Source: Actinomycetes bacterium (GTDB lineage: Bacteria; Actinomycetota; Acidimicrobiia; Acidimicrobiales; JAMCPL01). Taken from it: a stretch of DNA of 59,382 nt. The stretch lies in contig JAKAWR010000012.1 of assembly GCA_021816935.1 (NCBI GenBank), positions 1-59,382 of the forward strand, written 5' to 3'. Position 1 is the stretch's first letter. The number at the start of each line of letters is the position of its first letter. Shown piece after piece: positions 48,443-57,643 of the stretch. Below the pieces are notes generated by a model, which saw only the letters and a program-made list of their open reading frames with translations, was not told the DNA's origin and did not search any database. The position numbers were made by a program, and so were the translations under genes.

Positions 48443-50139
48443 ACGCCCGTCTCCTTCGTGCCCTCGTTGTCCCGATCCTTCTTTCCGCCGTTGGCGTCTT
48501 CGTGACGCCAGCTCTTGCAGTTCAGGCTGGATTTGGCAATCCGTGCTCGCCAGGAAGAGCCGATCCGTACTCGCCGTACTGGGCTTGGGATGGCTGGGAC
48601 TATCCCTACGACGACTCCGGCAACTCATCCACTGTCATCACCGGCGTATGGTCCAAAATCACCACATATGACAACGTGTACTCCAGCAGTGCGCCAAGCA
48701 GTGACCTCAACTACGACTGGGTCATGTTGACGCAGCCCAGTACGATTAGCGGCAAGCCTTGGGCACAGATAGGTTACGCTCGTGGCCCATATGAGGACGC
48801 ATGGAGACAGCCACAGTCATCCCTCTATGTCCAATTTCGCAAGAGCGGGACAACTTACCAATGGTGGGGCCAGCAACTTACCGACAGTGGTGGTAACCCG
48901 GTAGAAAGTGGCTCGCTCAGCGCTGGATCTCAGTATTGGTACACGGTCCTCTACGACAGCTCAGGAGGTGGATTCCAGTTTCAGTTCACTCTCAACGGTG
49001 CACCCAATCCTGTAACCCTCTACTATAACGGGATCATCCTCGGTCAAAATCTTGGATGGATTCCCTACCAGGCTCAAGCAAATGGAGAAACGCAGTACCA
49101 GCCGGATCAAACATTTGGGGACATCAATACCAACGACTCATTCATCGGCACCCAGTACGCCATCAATGGTGTCGGTTACGACTTCAACAGCGGGCAAATC
49201 TCGGGTCAGCCATATGCAGAGAAGGCCTCAACGTACAGCACGGACCCTAGCAACTCAAGCGATTTTTTCCCCAACACCTCGGCCGGATATTACGAGCCCA
49301 CCGGAAATAATTCCGATCTATACATTTGGGACAATGGTTGTCCGAATTCGGTCAACCAGTACTCGGACCCTCCCACGGGAAACGGCAACACCATATCAGC
49401 GACTACTGTCTTTGATGCCTCAGGAACTGGAACCAATCAAACGCTTGAATCCACCGGTACTCAGATGAATAACGGCCCGTACTTGTTGGAAGAGCAGACC
49501 AACGGTGCGTTAGATATTTGGGACCGAGGTGGGGGCTCAGGCTCAAGGGAGATTTGGCTAGCCTCAGGTTGGTCTCCGTCGGACTTTGCATTGATGCAGT
49601 CCAGCGACAATCTCGTTCTTTACAATGCATACGGCCGAGCTGCGCTGTGGTCCACCCCGTTGGGCTGTGGCTGTTATTCGAATGCCTACGCTGTGATACA
49701 ACGCGATGGCAATTTTGTTGTCTATGGAACGACTTCGGGACCTGCGTTGTGGTCATCCGGCTCCAACTGGGATTCGGACGGGTCGGGCATGCCCTATCAG
49801 GATGTACTCCAAAATGGCGCTGCACTGTGGTCGCCAAATGGTGACTATCAGTTTGTGATGCAGAGCGATGGCAATTTGGTCTTTTACAATCAGACCACTT
49901 CTCCCGCCACCGTATTGTGGGATTCGGGTACCGCAGGCCAAGGGTCGAACAACCATCTCTGCTTGCAGGCGAACGGCAACCTCATAATCTGGAACAGTGC
50001 GAATAACGATTGTTACGGAACGCAGGAGTGGACCTCTAATACGGCTAACAGCGGTGGCGAGAATCACCTTGTGGTCCTCAATTCTGGGACCGTTGGCTGG
50101 TACACGGTGGATGGCGGTACCGTCTGGAGCAAGTCCTAA
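48439..50139 (+). CDS. Secreted bulb-type lectin (B-lectin) protein
   Basis: This 566-residue protein starts with a Sec signal peptide (LLRALVVPILLSAVGVFVTP, cleaved after ALA). Residues about 30-310 are a Tyr/Trp/Ser/Asn-rich beta domain without a recognised family. Residues about 330-566 hold repeated B-lectin motifs: FALMQSSDNLVLYN, YAVIQRDGNFVVYG, YQFVMQSDGNLVFYN and LCLQANGNLIIWN. Two or more fit the mannose-binding consensus QxDxNxVxY. Lectins of this fold serve in adhesion and in lectin-like bacteriocins. Codon use is less GC-rich than in the chromosomal genes. Coupled to the lipoprotein gene. Confidence 0.85.
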   Translation: MNARLLRALVVPILLSAVGVFVTPALAVQAGFGNPCSPGRADPYSPYWAWDGWDYPYDDSGNSSTVITGVWSKITTYDNVYSSSAPSSDLNYDWVMLTQPSTISGKPWAQIGYARGPYEDAWRQPQSSLYVQFRKSGTTYQWWGQQLTDSGGNPVESGSLSAGSQYWYTVLYDSSGGGFQFQFTLNGAPNPVTLYYNGIILGQNLGWIPYQAQANGETQYQPDQTFGDINTNDSFIGTQYAINGVGYDFNSGQISGQPYAEKASTYSTDPSNSSDFFPNTSAGYYEPTGNNSDLYIWDNGCPNSVNQYSDPPTGNGNTISATTVFDASGTGTNQTLESTGTQMNNGPYLLEEQTNGALDIWDRGGGSGSREIWLASGWSPSDFALMQSSDNLVLYNAYGRAALWSTPLGCGCYSNAYAVIQRDGNFVVYGTTSGPALWSSGSNWDSDGSGMPYQDVLQNGAALWSPNGDYQFVMQSDGNLVFYNQTTSPATVLWDSGTAGQGSNNHLCLQANGNLIIWNSANNDCYGTQEWTSNTANSGGENHLVVLNSGTVGWYTVDGGTVWSKS

Positions 50140-50180
50140 TAATTCTCAGGATGGTGCTGCGGACGCCATGCTGTGTATTT

Positions 50181-50304
50181 GGTATACCTCGGGTATACCC
50201 CAACGTGACGTAACAGACCAGGTTGCTTCCCTGTCACAATAGGGTCGATTACTTCATTGTGTTACATGCCAAGGCGAGGGTCTAAGACCCTAACGTGACA
50301 CGTT
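50181..50304. promoter_or_regulatory. Palindromes upstream of the resolvase gene, candidate res site
   Basis: GGTATACC occurs at 50181-50188 and 50192-50199 (11 bp apart), and AACGTGACACGTT, a perfect odd-length palindrome, at 50292-50304. AACGTGAC also occurs near 50202. Small serine recombinases usually act at such sites beside their genes. Confidence 0.5.
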
Positions 50305-50320
50305 CAGCGGAGCACTCGAC

Positions 50321-50906
50321 ATGCCAGGGCAGCGGATCGGATACGTCCGAGTCAGCAGCGTTGACCAGAACGCCGATCGTCAGCTCGACGGATTGGCGCT
50401 CGATCGTGTGTTCATCGATCGAGCGTCCGGTAAGGACGCCAAGCGTCCCGAGCTTGAAGCGATGCTCGCCTTCGTTCGTGAAGGTGATGTCGTCGTCGTG
50501 CACAGCATGGATCGGCTCGCTCGCAACCTCGATGATCTCCGTCGCATTGTCCAGGAACTGACGGCCCGAGGAGTTCGCATCGACTTCGATCACGAGCACT
50601 TGTCGTTCACCGGCCACGATGCGCCGATGTCGAAGCTGTTGCTGTCCGTGATGGGGGCCTTCGCAGAGTTCGAGCGGACACTCATCCGTGAGCGCCAACT
50701 TGAAGGCATCGAGCTTGCCAAGCGGCGAGGCGTCTACCGAGGGCGGCATCGTTCGCTCGACCCGGATGCGCAGGTGCATTTATTTCACCGGGCACTCGCC
50801 GGGGATTTCGAAGTCTCGACTGGCGGAGGAGTACGGCGTCAGCCGACAGTCCGTGTATCGCTACCTGCGAGATGCAGAGGATCGGCAGCGATCATCGGGG
50901 AGCTGA
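50321..50906 (+). pseudogene. Serine resolvase/invertase, frameshifted
   Basis: The N-terminal catalytic domain is intact: RIGYVRVSSVDQNADRQLDG with the nucleophilic serine, VVHSMDRLARNLDDL, and MGAFAEFERTLIRERQLEG. After RGVYRGRHRSLDPDA the frame continues to 50962 as unrelated sequence. The missing C-terminal HTH (SKSRLAEEYGVSRQSVYRYL) is present in the next frame and ends at 50906. A one-base indel near 50805 (gggg-attt) explains this. It may be a real mutation or a sequencing error. Confidence 0.85.
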
Positions 50907-51319
50907 GCACTGGCACCCAAGGCCTCGGACACCGTGCCCGTCGTCGGTCGTCGGCCAAGTAGCGGTGCGAGGGATCCAGACACCCTTCTCTCGTCGATCC
51001 GACCGCTTCCAGACGAGAGCGGCGTACGTGGCAGCGCTGGTCGGCTGAGGAGTTCTTCGCCCCGTGGGAAGCGGCAGGGCCAGGGCGCTGCCGTCGTGTG
51101 GTGACTCGATTCGGTCAGCGGCGAGGACGGAACGGCGTGGTGGATCATCGATGCCCTTCCAGTCGGGCCTCTGCGCTGTCATCACCCTGCCAGAAGTCGT
51201 CCTAATCACTGCAAGCCCTGAAGTGCACTCAGGACTATGTCCTTCGGGGCTGTTCCGTTCGTCCTCCTTCCGGCTCTTCGGGTGCATCGCATTCAGCACC
51301 AACTAGGAGAGCCAAAAAA
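50907..51319. other. Intergenic region upstream of the ArdC-like gene
   Basis: About 410 bp with no coding frame I can support. It ends with an AGGAGAG ribosome-binding site followed by an A-rich spacer for the next gene. Confidence 0.5.
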
Positions 51320-52138
51320 ATGACCACCACAAGCGACCGTTCCGAACTCCTCGACGCATTGACCGAGGGAATCTCAAAGCTCACCACATCCGACGAGTGG
51401 CAGCGATACCTGGACTGCCAGAGCCGCTTTTACCACTACAGCTCGAACAACGTCATGCTCATCCTCACCCAGCGCCATGAAGCCACGCAGATCGCCGGTT
51501 TCAACGCCTGGAAGAAGCTCGGTCGGTTCGTCAAGAAAGGCGAGAAGGCCATCTGGATCGTCGCACCGATGCGCTACAAGGTGGCCGACGACCAGAAGAA
51601 CGACGACGAGCAGCAGGTGATCCGGGGATTCAAGTGGGTGCCGGTGTTCGACATCAGCTCCACCGACGGCGAGGAGCTGCCGAGAGTCTGCCACAAGCTC
51701 GCAGGAGACGATCCCAACGGATTGTTCGATCGGCTGACTGCCGTCGCCGACTCCATCGGCTTCCATGTCGAGAACGTCGAAATCCCAGGCGGTGCCAACG
51801 GTGACTGCACCTATAGCGAGAAGCGCATCCGGGTCGAAGTGACCAACGCTCCCGCCCAACGGGTGAAGACGCTCGTCCATGAGCTTGCCCACGCTCTTCT
51901 GCACGAGAACTTCAAGGATCGGGCGCTCGCAGAGTTGGAGGCTGAGTCCACCGCTTTCATCGTCTGCAAAGTCCTTGGCATCGACAGCAGCGACTACAGC
52001 TTCGGCTACGTCGCAAACTGGGCCGGTGGTGGCGAACAAGCAACTGCCGGGATCACGGCGTCGTGCCAGAACATCCAGAAGGCCGCAGCAACCATCCTGG
52101 GGCACTTCGAGGTTGGCGATCAGGAGGTGGCGGCGTAA
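51320..52138 (+). CDS. ArdC-like antirestriction protein
   Basis: This 272-residue protein has an N-terminal ArdC single-strand-DNA-binding domain (YHYSSNNVMLILTQRHEATQ, AWKKLGRFVKKGEKAIWIVA) and a C-terminal zincin domain with VHELAHALLHE plus a downstream acidic ligand in LEAESTAFIVCKVLG. ArdC-type proteins protect incoming conjugative DNA from restriction. AGGAGAG stands upstream of the ATG. Its presence on an element that also carries a restriction system suggests both protection in the recipient and defence after establishment. Confidence 0.88.
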   Translation: MTTTSDRSELLDALTEGISKLTTSDEWQRYLDCQSRFYHYSSNNVMLILTQRHEATQIAGFNAWKKLGRFVKKGEKAIWIVAPMRYKVADDQKNDDEQQVIRGFKWVPVFDISSTDGEELPRVCHKLAGDDPNGLFDRLTAVADSIGFHVENVEIPGGANGDCTYSEKRIRVEVTNAPAQRVKTLVHELAHALLHENFKDRALAELEAESTAFIVCKVLGIDSSDYSFGYVANWAGGGEQATAGITASCQNIQKAAATILGHFEVGDQEVAA

Positions 52139-52246
52139 GCCGCCCCTTCAGGGGCGCCTCTGATATCGGTCCGTCTCCTCAGCGTGCAATATATTCCGTG
52201 TTCTGAAGCTAACCCATAGGGTCCGTCTACGGCGGCGTCACCCCAG

Positions 52247-52990
52247 CTAGGAGGTGCATGACGCCGTAGATAAAGTCTCGTGGCCGGAGTGTAAGGCCAC
52301 GGACTCACCTGGGATCAGTAGATATCCCATTTTGACTTCCCATGCAGTCAGACTCTTGGGGAACTGAACCCCCGTCAACCCGGTTGTCTTCATCGTGGCG
52401 ACCATGGCACCGGAGGGGACCGTCACGGTCTCGTACGAGACCGCAGGCCATTGGCCTGTTAGATACCTTAAAGTTACCGAGGTGCATGTCGTGTCTATGA
52501 CATCTGCATATGCGAGGGCACTCGTAGCGCCCGGCCAACTTGTCCAACCAGGCACTGTTGTAACTACGATTTGGGAGAAGCCGGTCTGGTCAGTTTGGGC
52601 GCTAGGAGGCCATGTACAGTTGTCGATGACGACGGTGGTTGCTGAGCCGACCGAATAGATCGGGTCAGCATTGCTCGCATAAGCGGAGGGATTGTCCTCT
52701 GAAAAGCTCGATGTTGTACCAGAAGGGTCTGTCCACACCTCGCTCGGTGAATGCATGTTATGAAAACGCATGCAACTTGTGACCTCCTCTGCTGCCACAA
52801 ACTGGTTGGGGCTCGGAGATCGCGAAGGGGCAGTTGCATGCTGCGAGGCGCCGCATCCTGAGAGAATGCTGGTAACGAGTACCATTGCTCGCAACAGCCA
52901 ACGCTCGTAGTGGTATCTAGGGTTCCGGGGCTTCTGAAAGTCTTCGGCCTGCATCCATCGATTATCCGGAAACCCGTCACTTACCTGCAA
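52247..52990 (-). CDS. Putative secreted lipoprotein
   Basis: About 247 residues in the longest frame. A lipobox-like LSGC follows a hydrophobic stretch (WLLRAMVLVTSILSGCGAS). The mature part contains two or more cysteines and beta-rich Thr/Ser/Val sequence. The start is uncertain because 30 residues precede the hydrophobic segment. No family recognised. Confidence 0.6.
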   Translation of the reverse strand: MQVSDGFPDNRWMQAEDFQKPRNPRYHYERWLLRAMVLVTSILSGCGASQHATAPSRSPSPNQFVAAEEVTSCMRFHNMHSPSEVWTDPSGTTSSFSEDNPSAYASNADPIYSVGSATTVVIDNCTWPPSAQTDQTGFSQIVVTTVPGWTSWPGATSALAYADVIDTTCTSVTLRYLTGQWPAVSYETVTVPSGAMVATMKTTGLTGVQFPKSLTAWEVKMGYLLIPGESVALHSGHETLSTASCTS

Positions 52991-53117
52991 TGAGTCAAGC
53001 CTGAGGCACCATCTACCTATGAGCGATGCCCGAAGGTGCCATTGGCGACGGCAAGCCCCAGCACCCCCACTTTGGACGTACGTTCACCTTCCGCAGCTCC
53101 GGGCCGCAGCACCGAGC

Positions 53118-53408
53118 CTATTGCGAATGACCTGTCCACTGTTTGCCGTCCCACCAGCGGAGATGGGCCTGTCCTGATGGGTCAGGATACCAACCGGGAG
53201 GTGTGGCGACTACTGGCATTGACGCAGAGACCCGGCTGGGAGCCGGAGCGCCGTGCTTACTCTGCCAGTGCTCCATGGCAGCGGCCTCAGCCTCATCCTT
53301 GGAGAGATTCCGTCGTCCCTTGAAGCCGCACGTGCAGGCGGCCCTGTACGGGCTCCATGGAGACCACCAAGAGAGCTTGATGACGGTGGGCTGGGGACGG
53401 AATGCCAT
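53118..53408 (-). CDS. Small DUF2510-containing protein
   Basis: This 96-residue protein has a CTCGFKGRRNLSKDEAEAAA segment, which may be a zinc-binding or DUF-like helix region, and a C-terminal DUF2510 motif: PPGWYPDPSGQAHLRWWDGK. DUF2510 is a short Trp-rich module common in actinobacterial membrane-associated proteins. The partner and role are unknown. Confidence 0.75.
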   Translation of the reverse strand: MAFRPQPTVIKLSWWSPWSPYRAACTCGFKGRRNLSKDEAEAAAMEHWQSKHGAPAPSRVSASMPVVATPPGWYPDPSGQAHLRWWDGKQWTGHSQ

Positions 53409-53750
53409 AACGTTGCGGCTGGGGCCACGCTCCTTCGCACGGGGTCAAGAACGGCGTCGCAACTGGTCAGACCCAGCACTGCGACACCGCATCATGGTTT
53501 CAAGGTTGGTGGCCGCTTGGACGTATCAACACAAGGGCTCTTGTAGTGAACACGGCCACCACCACTGAGGGTACCAAGCCAGCGGTTCCCTTGGGAAGGT
53601 GACACGAAGCCGCACAGCGTCAAGGCGGTGCGAGCCGCCGCTATCGCTCCGGTTCTCCCGACCGGACGGGTCCGCTTTCCCTTGACCCCGTGCGTTGCTC
53701 CGTGGGGGTGGGCAATCAGGAACCGAAAGGACTCCTCTGTGCCGGTGGAG
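53409..53750. other. Intergenic region left of the TIR gene
   Basis: About 340 bp. A 91-residue minus-strand frame overlapping here has no family features. I see no RNA gene. Confidence 0.4.
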
Positions 53751-54377
53751 CTATGCGCCGCTGCCACCGTTCGACGACAGTGCGGCCATGATGATGACGC
53801 CGAGGATCAGGCCGAGCCCGACGAGCGCCAACGCTGAAGCGATATCGGGTTGACTGTTCTGGCTGACGGAAACGAACGACACGTTCACCGGGACTTGCTG
53901 GAGGACGAGCGGTTGGAGCTTCGCCGTCATCTTTGCCATGGTCTCTGCTGGGTGTTCAAGGTCGAGTTCGAGATATTCGACTCCCTGGAGGATGCCGAGC
54001 TGACGAGTGTCGATGCCTTTCTCGACGATCGGGATGAGCGGCTTGCCGCACTCGTGGGCGATACCAACTTCTTGGTTTACGTAGGCGGAGTTCATGCTGG
54101 CCGTCGTCACGAGCACGGCAACCAAGTGGCAGCGATGGATGGCGTCCCGCACCTTCTGAGCGAGCACGGTCCCAGGTTGCGGATCATGCTCCGCCAGGTA
54201 GACCGAAATGCCGAGCGCTTCCATTTGCTGCTGAACGAGGAGGACGTGCTGCTGGTCGCTCGTGGCATGGCTCAGGAAGACCTCTAGCCGCTGGGTGGCT
54301 GGGTGGCGTCCCTGGAGCTGTCCAGGAACGCTCCGCTGTGGCCCGCTGGCCGGTGGCAGAAAGTCGGCACTCGTCAT
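53751..54377 (-). CDS. TIR-domain protein with C-terminal TM segment
   Basis: This 208-residue protein has a TIR domain at about 30-155: RLEVFLSHATSDQQHVLLVQ, the BB-loop region (VYLAEHDPQPG), and SAYVNQEVGIAHECGKPLIP with Glu103 at the NADase position. Residues about 179-200 (IASALALVGLGLILGVIIMA) form a C-terminal membrane helix. TIR domains in bacterial immunity hydrolyse NAD+ or make signal nucleotides. The gene lies about 55 bp after the XamI-type nuclease gene on the same strand, last in the restriction cluster. A membrane-tethered TIR beside R-M genes is unusual. Confidence 0.85.
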   Translation of the reverse strand: MTSADFLPPASGPQRSVPGQLQGRHPATQRLEVFLSHATSDQQHVLLVQQQMEALGISVYLAEHDPQPGTVLAQKVRDAIHRCHLVAVLVTTASMNSAYVNQEVGIAHECGKPLIPIVEKGIDTRQLGILQGVEYLELDLEHPAETMAKMTAKLQPLVLQQVPVNVSFVSVSQNSQPDIASALALVGLGLILGVIIMAALSSNGGSGA

Positions 54378-54431
54378 GCCCCAATGATACGAGAGGGGTG
54401 TGACGGCGAGCGGACCTGGTCGTTGTCCTGG

Positions 54432-55355
54432 TTACGACTTGGTGCTGTCGATGAACTGCACCAGGGCGTCGAGGTTGTGCGCCCAGAAGATCGTCAGGTG
54501 ATCGTTGTCCTGTGCGGAGCGCAGGTTGTTGGTCTTGAACACCCCACCGAGGACAGCGGCAGGAACGACGTTCGACGTGCCGAACTCCTGCGTCCACTGG
54601 CGAGCCTTGACCGCTGCATCGTTGTTCAGGCGCTTGACGCTGTTGGTCGAGGAGTTTGACACCTTGGCTTCGATGGGCATGATGCGTCCGTCGTAGAGGC
54701 GAGCAACGATGTCCGCCTTGCGGCTACCGAACTGACTCTCCCCGCAGAACGTCCCGATCTCCGGCGCTTCGGACATGTTGTTGATAGTCCTTCGTGCCAC
54801 TTCCGTGAAGCCTGCTTGCACGAGGCGGTCCTTGACCGCCTTCTCCTGCTCGTCCTTGCTTTCGTTGGCCCGTCCGGTCATCACGGATCGTTGCGCCAGG
54901 AGCGCTGCCGTGGCGATCACGGCTGCTTGTCGCTCTGCCTCGGTTGGTTCACGATCCTCGCTGAGCCATGGGAACCGTCCCCGGTCGACACCGAGGAGCA
55001 CCACTTCGATGATGCGCTTCGCCATGTCGGGATCAGCACGGAGCCGGGATGGAGTGAGCGAGGCATCGTCCGCCAACGTCTTGAGATCATCCGCAGAGAT
55101 CGGGGGACCAGCGAGGTAGCGCACTGCCGACAGAAGATCGGCGTCGCTCAGGACATCGACTGCCTTGTCGAGCAGTTCCGTGAGATCGACGGTGCTTTCG
55201 AGCAGCGTGTCGATCGCATCCCGGCTGACCTCGAACGCTTCAAGGTACTGCTCCAGCGGCTCTTGCATCCGCCGTTCCCTGAAGATGTGGATGGACTTCT
55301 TCCGGTCCTCCTCGAACTCGGCGTCAGTCCATCTCGGCGGCGTGACGGGGCTCAT
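54432..55355 (-). CDS. XamI-family restriction endonuclease
   Basis: This 307-residue protein resembles type II enzymes of the XamI family. The C-terminal part has the PD-(D/E)xK-like core: FGSRKADIVARLYDGRIMPI followed by EAKVS, and then NSVKRLNNDAAVKARQWTQE and VVPAAVLGGVFK. The N-terminal 200 residues are helical. XamI cuts GTCGAC, but the specificity here cannot be assumed. Its ATG overlaps the methylase stop (ATGA), so the nuclease is made after the methylase. Confidence 0.85.
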   Translation of the reverse strand: MSPVTPPRWTDAEFEEDRKKSIHIFRERRMQEPLEQYLEAFEVSRDAIDTLLESTVDLTELLDKAVDVLSDADLLSAVRYLAGPPISADDLKTLADDASLTPSRLRADPDMAKRIIEVVLLGVDRGRFPWLSEDREPTEAERQAAVIATAALLAQRSVMTGRANESKDEQEKAVKDRLVQAGFTEVARRTINNMSEAPEIGTFCGESQFGSRKADIVARLYDGRIMPIEAKVSNSSTNSVKRLNNDAAVKARQWTQEFGTSNVVPAAVLGGVFKTNNLRSAQDNDHLTIFWAHNLDALVQFIDSTKS

Positions 55356-56950
55356 GCACCGGCACCCAACAGTTCCAGGTTGGGCACTGGCACTCGCTCC
55401 ATCTCCCGAGGCTCGAACTTCGTCAATCCACCGGCATACGTCCGGCCCTGCCCCACGACGACGGACGACCTGAGCGCCAGGGCGAGCTTGTCGAGGATGT
55501 CATCCGTCAATGGTTGGCGGGGGTAGAGACCGTGAGCAATGTTGATATGGCGAGCATCTGCCAGATTTCGCACGAACGCTGGAGGACGACGGGCCATGTA
55601 CGTCGCCAGGATCGGAGCCGGTTGCCGTAGTCCGACCCTCCACCATGCCCGACGGGTTCGGGCGATGTAGCCATCGGCAACACCGTCCTTCTTCACCCGG
55701 CGCAGGAATCGGTCGACGACCTTACGAGTGCCAGCATCGAACACGTCGAGATCAGCAGGAAGGTCGATGACGCAACGGAGATGATGCGCAGCAGCCAGGG
55801 ATGCACCAGCAGCGAACAGCTCCCGTGCACGAGTCACGGAGGGGAATAGCACCTCTGGCGGAAGGTCGGTTTCGTCAGGTCTCGTCACCCATACGTCGTT
55901 TGCTCCCGTGACGGCTCCACGGTGCACCCGGCACAGCTCGCCGAGTTCGATCCAGCCATCGGGCAACTTCGGCGTCACCCGAATGAGTGGCGTCCATCGC
56001 TTCGCTTCTGCTAGCCGTTCCCGAGAGACGGGACGCCCACCTTCCAGCGCCCCGAGATCGTCGACCGTCTTGACTCGCCGCAGCTTGATCGACTTCGGAT
56101 GGCTTCCGAGCCGGAACGTCGTGATGACGCCCGTCGTCGCCACATCGGTGAACGGCGCAGCGTCGGGGTCGAGGACGTGAACGCCAAGACCGCCGAGACC
56201 ATCGAGGAGCAACTGCCGCACCAGGCTCCCGTAGTTCACGTCCAGCCATTCGGCAGACGTGATGAACGTCCCGACATCACCCGGTGCACCGTGTTCCACG
56301 GTTGCCAGGAAGAAATGGACGTGCAGACCGGCCAGGCCGCTTGCCACGTGTCCACGAGCTGCCGCCGTCTGGAGCAGCCAGCGCTTCCACTCCTGGTCGA
56401 TCTGATGGTGCCGGACGTAGGGAGGATTCCCGATAAAGAGCGTGGGGCCGTCTGACTGGTCGTGATCGAGGCCCCGGTAGTCACGAAGGAGAACCGTTGA
56501 CCGCTTGGCAAAGCCAGCAGCAGCAACGCTTCCTCTCGTCATGAGCGTTGCGATGGGGTCCACGTCGGCAGCGACGAGCTGTGCCTTGGGAAACCGACGA
56601 CCGGCTGCGACCGTGAACCGACCGGAACCGGAGCCGGGGTCGACCACTCTGGTCGGTGCAACCTCGCCTGCCGACCACTCCAGCATCGAGGAGATGATGG
56701 CGGGCGGGGTGTACGTCTGGCCGAGACCACGACGCTCCTCGCCATTGCGGATTCGACAGTACGCCTCGCCAAGGGGATCGGAGCCGCTTGCGATCTGGTG
56801 TCGGAGTTCATCGACAGCAACGGGGACGAGAGGGGTTCGCTTGACCAGTGCCCGTTCTTCAGTCGACCACCCGTCGACCGATTCAGCGCCGAGCTGGAGG
56901 GCAGCGCTCACCAGGGCGTCGAGAGAGTCGAGAGGGGAGAGGCTTGACAT
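55352..56950 (-). CDS. N6-adenine DNA methyltransferase
   Basis: About 532 residues starting MSSLSPLDSLDALVSAALQL. The AdoMet motif is VVDPGSGSGRFTVAAG and the catalytic motif IV is LFIGNPPYVRHH, placing it with class N6-adenine (Eco57I/gamma-like) methylases. The C-terminal half (about 300-530) should be target recognition. It is the partner of the overlapping XamI-type nuclease and would protect host DNA. A longer frame up to 57274 lacks family-like sequence. Confidence 0.9.
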   Translation of the reverse strand: MSSLSPLDSLDALVSAALQLGAESVDGWSTEERALVKRTPLVPVAVDELRHQIASGSDPLGEAYCRIRNGEERRGLGQTYTPPAIISSMLEWSAGEVAPTRVVDPGSGSGRFTVAAGRRFPKAQLVAADVDPIATLMTRGSVAAAGFAKRSTVLLRDYRGLDHDQSDGPTLFIGNPPYVRHHQIDQEWKRWLLQTAAARGHVASGLAGLHVHFFLATVEHGAPGDVGTFITSAEWLDVNYGSLVRQLLLDGLGGLGVHVLDPDAAPFTDVATTGVITTFRLGSHPKSIKLRRVKTVDDLGALEGGRPVSRERLAEAKRWTPLIRVTPKLPDGWIELGELCRVHRGAVTGANDVWVTRPDETDLPPEVLFPSVTRARELFAAGASLAAAHHLRCVIDLPADLDVFDAGTRKVVDRFLRRVKKDGVADGYIARTRRAWWRVGLRQPAPILATYMARRPPAFVRNLADARHINIAHGLYPRQPLTDDILDKLALALRSSVVVGQGRTYAGGLTKFEPREMERVPVPNLELLGAGA

Positions 56951-57018
56951 GTTGCTTCGATTATGGGGCTTTACGCTGCGAGATGGGCAGGGTTCCGGGC
57001 AGTCCATGACCCGCTGCA

Positions 57019-57540
57019 TCAGGACCTCACAGGCGTAGCGAACCGAGTCCGTTCGAGATACCCTGGCCTGCTTTGTTCCACAGGCCGCATCACTCGGCTG
57101 AGTTGCTTGTGCAGCACTCCAGCATCGTGCTTGTCGATCGGAGCGAGTACCCGTCGGAGCCGGACCCCCCACGACTTCGGGTTGGCGTTCGGGAACAGGT
57201 GTAGGTCGTTGACGACCCCGATCATCTCCGGACCCTTGTCCCGTGGGGCAAGGCCCGTGATGTCGAGCGAGCACCCTAGGGAGTAGGAGTGCTCACCGAA
57301 CTGGACCGGCTCCTTGAGCGACGACACGGCGCTCGTCACGGTCGCTTCCCCGATGACCCGTCCACGGTCACGCCCTGGACTGTGGAAGCACCCTCGGGTC
57401 GTGTAGAGGAACAGCCGGTCACCCTGGGAGACTTGGGCCGCATCCCGGTTGCGGTGCGCCGGGAACGCCATCATCCCGTCGGTGAGAATCCATGCCAGCG
57501 GTTCCCGATCCCCAATGATGAGGAGGAAGTCGCTGGGCAC
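57019..57540 (-). CDS. PUA/EVE-like protein in the R-M cluster
   Basis: About 173 residues if GTG 57540 is used; ATG 57603 is an alternative. The sequence SDFLLIIGDREPLAWILTDG, then AQVSQGDRLFLYTTRGCFHS and GRVIGEATVTSAVS, has the strand pattern of EVE/ASCH-type PUA-fold domains, which bind modified bases in nucleic acids and are often near restriction genes. Recognition is moderate. It lies 68 bp upstream of the methylase gene on the same strand and is likely the first gene of the defence operon. Confidence 0.65.
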   Translation of the reverse strand: MPSDFLLIIGDREPLAWILTDGMMAFPAHRNRDAAQVSQGDRLFLYTTRGCFHSPGRDRGRVIGEATVTSAVSSLKEPVQFGEHSYSLGCSLDITGLAPRDKGPEMIGVVNDLHLFPNANPKSWGVRLRRVLAPIDKHDAGVLHKQLSRVMRPVEQSRPGYLERTRFATPVRS

Positions 57541-57643
57541 GGGTCGACAATACTTCAGGGGTGTGCGGAGGATCGTGATGGTCGACACGCAGGACGTTTG
57601 CACACCGGGAGCGTGGCATGACGGTGTGACGACGTGCGCCAGC

